From Clavibacter sp. B3I6 (GTDB lineage: Bacteria; Actinomycetota; Actinomycetes; Actinomycetales; Microbacteriaceae): a DNA stretch of 64,000 nucleotides. The notes below the pieces were generated by a model. It did not search any database. It was given only the letters and a program-made list of their open reading frames with translations, and had not been told where the DNA came from. The translations under genes and the position numbers were made by a program. The DNA is taken from positions 1,240,001 through 1,304,000 of the forward strand of contig NZ_JAUSYL010000001.1 of NCBI RefSeq assembly GCF_030816895.1. Reading direction: 5' to 3'. This document shows, piece after piece, positions 55,489-64,000 of the stretch (position 1 is its first letter; every line of letters begins with the position of its first letter).

Positions 55489-56883
55489 TCAGGACGCGGC
55501 GGGCGTGGGGCGCTCCGCGCCCTCCGGGCGCACGTACGAGTAGCCGTACTGGCCGTACCCGTAGGCGTCCGGGCCCTTGGTCGGCAGCATCGTGAGGACG
55601 ACGCCCAGCACCTCCGCGCCGACGCTGTGCAGCGACTCGATGGCCGCATGGACCTGGCCGCGGTGCGCGCGGCCGGAGGAGACCACGAGGATCGCCCCGC
55701 CCGCGCTCTTGGAGAGGACGGCGCTGTCGGTGACGGGCAGCAGCGGCGGCGCGTCGATGAGCACGGTGTCGAACTCGGCCTCGAGCTCCTTGAGCAGGGC
55801 GACCATGGTGCGCGACCCGAGCAGCTCGCTCGGGTTCGGCGGGATCTGCCCGGCGGGAAGCACGAACATGTTCCGGTTGCCCCAGGGCTGGAGGACGTCC
55901 TTCAGCTGCGCGCGGCCGATGAGCACGTCGGTGAGGCCGACGGCGCCCTCGAGCCCGAGGTAGGACGCGAGCTTGGGCCGGCGGAGGTCGGCGTCGATGA
56001 CCGCGACCCGGGCGCCCGCGTCGCTCAGCGCGATGGCGAGGTTGGCGCTCGTCGTGGACTTGCCCTCGGACTCCACGGCGCTCGTGATGACGAAGCTGCG
56101 CGCGCGGCCGCCGAAGTCGAGGAACTGGAGGTTGGTGCGGAGGCTCCGGAAGGACTCGGCGCGCGGGCTGCGCGGGTCCGACTGGACGATGAGCGGGCGC
56201 TCCTTGGCCTTCGGGTCGAAGGCGATGCCGCCGAGGATGGGCGCCTGCGTGACGAGCCGCAGGTCGTGCTCGCCGCGGATGCGCGTGTCGAGCGTCGAGC
56301 GCAGCACGGACGCGGCGACGCCGAGGGCCAGGCCGATGAGCGCGCCGAGCGCCAGGTTGAGCGGCACGCGCGGCGACACGGGGGTCGCCGGGATGCGCGC
56401 CTCCTGCAGCGTCGTGATCTTCACCTGCGGTTGGCCGTTGGTGTCGAGCGGCGTGAGCTCGGCGACGACGTCCGTGAAGCTGCGGGCGACGGCATTGGCG
56501 ATGGTGGCGGCCGACTCCGCCTGCTCGTCCTGGACGGCGATCTCGATGATGACCGTGTCGAGCGCCGCGGTGGCGGTGATGCGAGGTGCGAGCGACTCCG
56601 CGGTCGTGTCGAGCCCCAGCCGCGCGATGACGGGCTCCAGCACGACGGGCGTGGCCACCACGTCGGCGTAGCTCTTCACGGCCTGCTGCGTGAACGAGCT
56701 CCCCTGGCTGAGGTCCTGCACGGTGCCCGCCGACTGCGTCGAGACGAAGACCTTGGACGACGCCCGGTACTCCGGTGTCTGCACCAGCGAGTAGCCGGCT
56801 GCGGCACCCACGCCCAGGAGGAGCACCAGCAGGATGAGGATCCACGATCGTCGCAGGATCCGGATGTATTCACGCAGTTCCAC
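55489..56883 (-). CDS. Polysaccharide chain-length determinant and tyrosine autokinase
   Basis: A 464-residue Wzz/CpsD fusion. The Wzz domain starts at the N-terminus with ELREYIRILRRSW and an anchor at about 15-33; a second helix lies at 175-195. The kinase has Walker A SAVESEGKST at 268-277 and Walker A' VAVIDADLRRP at 293-303. The C-terminal Tyr cluster (Tyr441, 443, 446, 448, 450) is the expected autophosphorylation site. It controls exopolysaccharide length and export. GTG at 56883 is chosen for its AGGGGG upstream and fit to the family start. Confidence 0.93.
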   Translation of the reverse strand: MELREYIRILRRSWILILLVLLLGVGAAAGYSLVQTPEYRASSKVFVSTQSAGTVQDLSQGSSFTQQAVKSYADVVATPVVLEPVIARLGLDTTAESLAPRITATAALDTVIIEIAVQDEQAESAATIANAVARSFTDVVAELTPLDTNGQPQVKITTLQEARIPATPVSPRVPLNLALGALIGLALGVAASVLRSTLDTRIRGEHDLRLVTQAPILGGIAFDPKAKERPLIVQSDPRSPRAESFRSLRTNLQFLDFGGRARSFVITSAVESEGKSTTSANLAIALSDAGARVAVIDADLRRPKLASYLGLEGAVGLTDVLIGRAQLKDVLQPWGNRNMFVLPAGQIPPNPSELLGSRTMVALLKELEAEFDTVLIDAPPLLPVTDSAVLSKSAGGAILVVSSGRAHRGQVHAAIESLHSVGAEVLGVVLTMLPTKGPDAYGYGQYGYSYVRPEGAERPTPAAS

Positions 56884-57287
56884 AGGCGATCCCCCTCGTC
56901 GACGGCACGCCCCCCGGTGGCGTCCGTGCCCATGTTCCCACAGCCGCGGACCCTCTCCGGTTCCCCGGCACCGGGAACGACCTCCGGCGGACGGCGCCCC
57001 AGCATCTGGGGCGGCGGCGGGGTCGGACGGACCGGCTAGCGTGGGGCCGGGGATCGGCCACCCACCGCCCCTCTCGTGGAACACCGCCCGAACGCTCACC
57101 CGAAGAGAAGATCCGGACCCCCATGCCCGACGTCTGCGCCGCCCTCATGCCGCTCGCCACCCTGCTCATCACCGGCGCGCTGACCGCCTACGGCGTCCGC
57201 TTCCTGCGCGACTGACGTGCCGCGCGCCGGGCGTGTCCGGGGCGCCGCTCACGCGCGTCCCGCCTCCCGGCCCGCCCGCGGATCGGG
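56884..57287. other. Intergenic region, 404 bases
   Basis: Between the kinase gene start and the tdk gene stop. It should contain the promoter of the surface module on the minus strand. A short 30-codon frame is at 57123-57215. No other signal is clear. Confidence 0.5.
57123..57215 (+). CDS. Possible 30-residue membrane peptide
   Basis: ATG 57123 opens a 30-codon frame coding one hydrophobic segment (ALMPLATLLITGALTAYG) with a basic end VRFLRD. GAAGAGAAG lies about 14 bases upstream, a weak ribosome site. Codon use is GC-rich like its neighbours. It could be a real small protein or a chance frame. Confidence 0.3.
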   Translation: MPDVCAALMPLATLLITGALTAYGVRFLRD

Positions 57288-57962
57288 TCAGGCGAAGTCC
57301 GCGTCGGGCCCCGCGGGGTAGCCGAACGCCGTCGCGCTCGTCTCCACGGGCCGACCGCTCGTGAGCGCTCCCCCGCTCTCGGCGAGGTAGCACGCGCCGC
57401 AGAGCGACATGTAGGTGACGTCCGCGCCGTCGATCGCGACCTGGTCGCCGTCGAAGATGAAGCGGTCCCCCACCTGGCGCGCGTTGAAGACGGCCTTGCG
57501 CCCGCAGCGGCAGATGGTCTTCATCTCCTCGAGGCTGTGCGCGATCTCGAGCAGGCGTCGGCTCCCGGGGAAGGCGACCGTCTGGAAGTCGGTGCGGATG
57601 CCGTACGCGATGACGGGCACGTCCTGCAGGATCGCGATGCGCAGGAGGTCGTCCACCTGGGACTCGCGGAGGAACTGCGCCTCGTCCACGAGGAGGCACG
57701 CGGTCGGCCCGCCCTTGTCCTGCAGCACCCGCTCGCGGTGGATCCCGAACTCCTGCCAGACGTCCGCCTCCGGCTCGAGCAGGAAGTCGACCGGCCGGCT
57801 GACGCCCAACCGGGAGACGATGTCGCGGTCGCCCTTGGTGTCGATGACGGGCTTCGTGAGCAGCACGTGCTGCCCGCGCTCCTCGTAGTTGTAGGCGGCC
57901 TGGAGCATCGACGTGCTCTTGCCGCTGTTCATCGCACCGAAACGGAAGTAGAGCTTGGCCAT
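57288..57962 (-). CDS. tdk: Thymidine kinase
   Basis: A 224-residue type II thymidine kinase for dTMP salvage. The P-loop GAMNSGKST is at 9-17, with LLVDEAQFL, and zinc-binding Cys pairs CRCG and CGAC near the C-terminus (CGACY). The start is ATG, adjacent to the stop of the LuxR-type gene, so they may be co-transcribed. Confidence 0.94.
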   Translation of the reverse strand: MAKLYFRFGAMNSGKSTSMLQAAYNYEERGQHVLLTKPVIDTKGDRDIVSRLGVSRPVDFLLEPEADVWQEFGIHRERVLQDKGGPTACLLVDEAQFLRESQVDDLLRIAILQDVPVIAYGIRTDFQTVAFPGSRRLLEIAHSLEEMKTICRCGRKAVFNARQVGDRFIFDGDQVAIDGADVTYMSLCGACYLAESGGALTSGRPVETSATAFGYPAGPDADFA

Positions 57963-58670
57963 CTACCGAAGGTAGCCGTCCTCGGCGGCGCGCTCGATCA
58001 GGTCGGCTCGCCGCCCGGCGACCCGGCCCACCTCGCGGTACTTCGCCCGGGCGCGGCGCAGGTAGGTCTTCGCGGTCTCGTACTGCACGTTCATCGCCTG
58101 CGCCACGTCCTGCGTGGACCGGCCCGTGACGTACAGCCGGAGCGCCTGCTCCTCGCCCTGGCTGAGGCGCGGGCTGACGAAGGCGCGGGCGGCCTCGCGG
58201 GCCGCGTCGTCCGCGGCGACGTCGACCTGCCGGCGGCCCGAGCGCGCGCCCGCGGCGACCCCGCGGACGGCGGTCACGATGTCGCCCGCCGCCATCGGGC
58301 CCATGACCAGCGCGGCGACGCCCGCGTCGAGCAGTCGCCGTCGGACGGCCTCCGCACCCGAGCGCGACAGCACGACGACGGCCGCCCCGGCCGCGCGGCA
58401 GGAGCGGATGCGGCCCTCGATGCTCACGGCGTCCGGGAGGTCGTGGTCGACCACGACGATGTCGGTCGGGAACCGGGGCGACCTGATGAGCTGGAGCCAG
58501 CCCGTGGTGCTGACGACCACGTCGATCTCGGGCGCCCGTGCACGGAGGATCGCGCACACCTCGTCGAGCGCCGACTCGCTGCCCATGAGCACGCCGACGC
58601 GCACGGGCCGCGGCGCCTGGCGCCGGGCGGCGCCGAGCGGGCTCGCCCCGGGGTCGCGCAGCGTGGTCAT
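57963..58670 (-). CDS. LuxR-type transcriptional regulator with receiver-like domain
   Basis: A 235-residue protein. The N-terminal part (about 22-140) resembles a receiver fold, with IVVVDHDLPD at 71-80 holding Asp75 and Asp77 and a VVVLSRSG strand. A hinge follows. The C-terminal part (about 168-225) is a helix-turn-helix of LuxR type (LSQGEEQALRLYVTG, STQDVAQAMNVQYETAKTYLRRA). No histidine kinase is adjacent. It may not be a classic phosphorelay regulator because Lys and Thr positions of the receiver are weak. Confidence 0.82.
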   Translation of the reverse strand: MTTLRDPGASPLGAARRQAPRPVRVGVLMGSESALDEVCAILRARAPEIDVVVSTTGWLQLIRSPRFPTDIVVVDHDLPDAVSIEGRIRSCRAAGAAVVVLSRSGAEAVRRRLLDAGVAALVMGPMAAGDIVTAVRGVAAGARSGRRQVDVAADDAAREAARAFVSPRLSQGEEQALRLYVTGRSTQDVAQAMNVQYETAKTYLRRARAKYREVGRVAGRRADLIERAAEDGYLR

Positions 58671-58764
58671 GTCAGCACTGTAGCCAGGGGCCGGACGCGC
58701 GGGACACGCGGGTGCGTCCCCGGACACCCGACAGGCGACGACCGGGCGACCGGCCGGAGCCCGC

Positions 58765-59943
58765 TCAGAACAGCGTGGCCTGCGTGGCGGGGCCGGCCGG
58801 CAGCGCCGCGGTGACGAGCGGGCCGGGCGCGCGGGCCCCGGTCCAGCTGCCGCGACCACGGCTCGTGACCGCGCGGCTGTCGGCGCCCTCCTGGCTCCAG
58901 CCGGGACGCGGCCGGTCGGCGGGGGCGCGGCCCTCGAGGCCGGGCAGGTCCGCCCGGGACAGGACCCCGCCGGTGCGGGGATCCACCCGACCGCCGCCGA
59001 GCCCGTGCCGCCGCACCAGCGGGTCCATGCGCGCCTTCAGCCACTGCCGGTACGCCGCCGGTGCGTAGGCGCCGCGCGCGTACAGGTCGAGGTAGCGGCC
59101 CACGAGCTCCGGCCGCTCCCGCTCCAGCCACTCGAGGTACCACTCCCTGACGCCCGGCTTCAGGTACAGCGCCGAGTAGAGGACCCGCGTGCCGCCGGCC
59201 GCCCGGATGCGGGCGAGCGCGTGGTCGAGGTGCTCGACGGAGTCGGTGAGCATGGGGAGGATCGGCATCATGAAGACGGTGCAGTCGAGGCCCGCCTCCC
59301 GGATCGCCGTGACCGTGGCGAGGCGCGCGGCGGTCGTGGGCGTGCCCGGCTCCACCGACTGCTGCAGGTCGTCGTCGAGCACGGCGATGCTCATGGCCAG
59401 GTCGACGGGGACGGTCGCGGAGGCCTCCCGGAGCAGGGGCAGGTCGCGGCGGAGGAGCGTGCCCTTGGTGAGGATCGACAGCGGGGTGCCTGACGACGCG
59501 AGCGCGGCGATGATGCCCGGCATGAGGGCGTACCGGCCCTCCGCGCGCTGGTACGGGTCGGTGTTGGTGCCGAGGGCGACCGCGTCGCGCGTCCAGGTGG
59601 GCTTCGCGAGCTCCCGGGCGAGGACCTCCGCGACGTTGACCTTGACCACGATCTGGTCGTCGAAGTCGCGCCCGCCGTCGAGGTCGAGGTACTCGTGCGT
59701 GGGCCGCGCGAAGCAGTAGACGCAGGCGTGGGTGCACCCGCGGTAGGGGTTGATGGTCCAGCCGTACGGCATGACCTTCGACTCCCCCGGCACCCGGTTG
59801 AGCGCCGACTTCGCCAGCACCTCGTGGAACGTCACGCCCTGGAACTCCGGGGTGCGGACGCTCTGCACGAGGTTGCTGAGGCGCGCGAGCCCGGGGAGGG
59901 CGTCGGCACTCGCGTCGGACAGCCTCTGCGCGCTCCATCTCAT
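58765..59943 (-). CDS. Radical SAM protein (Rv2578c family)
   Basis: A 392-residue radical SAM enzyme. The [4Fe-4S] cysteines are Cys70, Cys74 and Cys77 in GCTHACVYCF, followed by NVAEVLARELAKP and GTNTDPYQ. The C-terminal half has LEWLERERPELVGRYLDLY. The family corresponds to M. tuberculosis Rv2578c, of unknown reaction. The ATG at 59943 is preferred over GTG 59961, which lies inside a likely LexA site. The last 60 residues are Pro/Gly/Arg-rich. Confidence 0.88.
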   Translation of the reverse strand: MRWSAQRLSDASADALPGLARLSNLVQSVRTPEFQGVTFHEVLAKSALNRVPGESKVMPYGWTINPYRGCTHACVYCFARPTHEYLDLDGGRDFDDQIVVKVNVAEVLARELAKPTWTRDAVALGTNTDPYQRAEGRYALMPGIIAALASSGTPLSILTKGTLLRRDLPLLREASATVPVDLAMSIAVLDDDLQQSVEPGTPTTAARLATVTAIREAGLDCTVFMMPILPMLTDSVEHLDHALARIRAAGGTRVLYSALYLKPGVREWYLEWLERERPELVGRYLDLYARGAYAPAAYRQWLKARMDPLVRRHGLGGGRVDPRTGGVLSRADLPGLEGRAPADRPRPGWSQEGADSRAVTSRGRGSWTGARAPGPLVTAALPAGPATQATLF

Positions 59944-59951
59944 GCGCTCAT

Positions 59952-59967
59952 TCGAACACACTTTCGA
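59952..59967. promoter_or_regulatory. Probable LexA/SOS box
   Basis: TCGAAC-ACAC-TTTCGA matches the actinobacterial SOS box TCGAAC-N4-GTTCGA in 11 of 12 fixed bases. It ends eight bases before the start of the radical SAM gene. Rv2578c of M. tuberculosis is, as I recall, in its LexA regulon. Confidence 0.65.
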
Positions 59968-60013
59968 ACGGAGCGCGAGCGGGCGGGCGGGATGCGCCCA
60001 CCCGCCCGTCCCG

Positions 60014-61492
60014 TCAGTGCTGGAGCTCGAGGACCTCGGCGGTCTCCGCGACGATCCGCGGCGTCTTCCGCGGGTCGGAGGCGACGAGCGTCCCGTAGTT
60101 CGGGATCATGCGGACGAGGGGCCTCCGCCATCCGTCCATGCGGTCCGGGAAGCAGCGCTCGAGGACGTCGAGCATGATCGGCACGGCCGTGGAGGCGCCC
60201 GGCGAGGCACCGAGGAGGCCCGCGATGCTGCCGTCGGCCGCGGCGACGACCTCGGTGCCGAACTGCAGCACGCCGCCCTTCTTGGCGTCCTTCTTCATGA
60301 CCTGCACGCGCTGGCCCGCGGTGATCGGGTACCAGTCCTTCGGGTCCGCCGTGGGCATGAACTCCCGGAGCGCGTCGAACTTCGTCTCCTTGGAGGCGAG
60401 CAGCTGGCCGACGAGGTACTTGATGAGGCTCAGGTTGTCCTTCGCGACCGCCAGCATCGGGATGATGTTGTGCGGGCGGATCGACGTGAAGAGGTCGAGC
60501 AGCGAGCCCTTCTTGAGGAAGCGCGGGCTGAAGCCGGCGTAGGGGCCGAACAGCAGCGACGCCTGGCCGTCGACCACGCGGGTGTCGAGGTGCGGGACCG
60601 ACATGGGCGGGGATCCGACGGCGGCCTTGCCGTAGACCTTCGCCTGGTGCTGCGCCACGATCGTCGGGTCGTCGGTGCGGAGGAACTCGCCGCTGATGGG
60701 GAAGCCGCCGAAGCCCTTGATCTCGGGGATGCCGGCCTTCTGCAGCAGGTGCAGGGCGCCGCCCCCCGCGCCGATGAAGACGAACTTCGCGTCGACGCGC
60801 ACGGTCGAGCGGCCGACCTCCTTGCGGACGTCGAGGTGCCAGGTGCCGTCCGCGTTCCGCGAGATGCGGCGGACGTCGTGGTTGAGGTGCAGGGCCGCAC
60901 CGTGCTCGGTGAGGTAGTCGACGAGCTTGTGGGTGAGCGCGCCGAAGTCGACGTCGGTGCCGCCCTCGAAGCGCGTGGCCGCGATGACCTCGGACTTGTC
61001 GCGCTGCAGCACGAGGAGCGGGGCCCAGGAGTGGATGACCGCGGGGTCCTCCGAGTACTCCATGTCCGCGAAGAGCGGGTGCGCCCGGAGCGCGTCGAAC
61101 CGGCGGCGCAGGTACTCCGCGTTCTCCTGGCCGCGCACGAAGGTCATGTGCGGGGTGGGGTTGATGAACTCCTTGGGCTCCGGCACGGCGCCGGCCGTGA
61201 CGAGGTGGGCCCAGAACTGGCGGGACAGCTGGAACTGCTCGTTGATGCGGGTCGCGGACCCGATCTCGATCCTCCCGTCCTTCTCCGGCGTGTAGTTCAG
61301 CTCGCAGAGGGCGGCGTGGCCCGTTCCCGCGTTGTTCCACGGGTTGCTGGACTCCATCGCCACCTCGCCGAGGCGCTCGAAGATCTGGATGGTCCAGTCG
61401 GGCTCGAGCTGCTTGATGAGGGTCCCGAGCGTCGCGCTCATGATCCCGCCGCCGACGAGGACGACGTCTACCGGTTCCGCTGATTCACTCAC
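60014..61492 (-). CDS. mqo: Malate:quinone oxidoreductase
   Basis: A 492-residue membrane-associated FAD enzyme that oxidises malate to oxaloacetate, feeding the quinone pool. The FAD motif VVLVGGGIMSATLG lies at 10-23. Family signatures are SSNPWNNAGTGHAALCELNYTP near 48-69 and the C-terminal LRMIPNYG-like segment (VRMIPNYGTL). The start is GTG. It stands alone. Confidence 0.94.
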   Translation of the reverse strand: MSESAEPVDVVLVGGGIMSATLGTLIKQLEPDWTIQIFERLGEVAMESSNPWNNAGTGHAALCELNYTPEKDGRIEIGSATRINEQFQLSRQFWAHLVTAGAVPEPKEFINPTPHMTFVRGQENAEYLRRRFDALRAHPLFADMEYSEDPAVIHSWAPLLVLQRDKSEVIAATRFEGGTDVDFGALTHKLVDYLTEHGAALHLNHDVRRISRNADGTWHLDVRKEVGRSTVRVDAKFVFIGAGGGALHLLQKAGIPEIKGFGGFPISGEFLRTDDPTIVAQHQAKVYGKAAVGSPPMSVPHLDTRVVDGQASLLFGPYAGFSPRFLKKGSLLDLFTSIRPHNIIPMLAVAKDNLSLIKYLVGQLLASKETKFDALREFMPTADPKDWYPITAGQRVQVMKKDAKKGGVLQFGTEVVAAADGSIAGLLGASPGASTAVPIMLDVLERCFPDRMDGWRRPLVRMIPNYGTLVASDPRKTPRIVAETAEVLELQH

Positions 61493-61579
61493 CGGATCAG
61501 TGTACGCCCGCCCTCCGAGGCCCCTCCGGAGCGGCCAGGGATGGTACGGGCACCCTTCCGTGCGCGGGCAGGGGAGGGA

Positions 61580-63968
<2,389 letters not shown>

Positions 63969-64000
63969 GGGCGACTCCTGGGTCTCGGGTGGGCGCGGGC

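Overview
The window is 64 kb of very GC-rich DNA with dense, mostly single-copy housekeeping genes, many GTG starts and many 1-4 base gene overlaps. It looks like an actinobacterial chromosome, most likely Microbacteriaceae and Clavibacter-like. The taxon is inferred from gene content, codon use and gene order; nothing here names it. I see no transposase, integrase, phage gene, plasmid gene or CRISPR array.

Layout. 1-6.5 kb: end of sdhB, ptsI, a YihY/BrkB membrane protein, exodeoxyribonuclease III, trpS and a HAD hydrolase. 6.55-10.3 kb: an FMN riboswitch and the riboflavin operon ribD (frameshifted), ribE, ribBA, ribH. 10.4-17.8 kb: small membrane proteins, an MFS transporter, a MOSC protein, a PRC-barrel/DUF2382 stress protein, a dehydrogenase and a ribokinase. 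17.9-22.8 kb: a three-gene ABC-2 transporter, then a divergent one-polypeptide ABC exporter (frameshifted). 23.3-29.8 kb: a TrmH-type methyltransferase (frameshifted), succinate-semialdehyde dehydrogenase, a nicotinamidase-like hydrolase, a PBP4-type carboxypeptidase, tRNA-Thr and a lipoprotein peptidase. 29.8-34.6 kb: holB, tmk, topA. 34.8-38.5 kb: a compact Tad/Flp pilus locus. 38.9-49.1 kb: acs, ridA, a small DUF4177 gene (frameshifted), a PASTA class A PBP, a metallophosphoesterase, tRNA-Pro, an acyltransferase-3 and a second class A PBP. 49.2-57.2 kb: a flavin-dependent oxidoreductase, a VanZ-like protein and a same-strand surface module of two LPxTG proteins, a DUF4012 protein, a membrane-anchored repeat protein and a Wzz/tyrosine autokinase. 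57.3-64 kb: tdk, a LuxR-type regulator, a radical SAM protein with a probable LexA box, mqo, asd and lysC.

How the parts fit. The rib genes make FMN precursor under FMN feedback. lysC and asd feed the aspartate family, including diaminopimelate for peptidoglycan, which the two PBPs and the PBP4 homologue build and trim. topA, tmk and holB are linked replication genes. The order topA, tad, acs, ridA, ponA2-like, metallophosphoesterase resembles the Mycobacterium tuberculosis order from about Rv3644c to Rv3683, so this is an old conserved arrangement.

The most striking anomaly is that five separate genes each carry one extra G/C base in or near a short G/C run. This suggests consensus errors in the sequence, or less likely recent pseudogene formation. 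I found no clearly new system. The best candidate for undescribed biology is the five-gene surface module at 50.8-56.9 kb.
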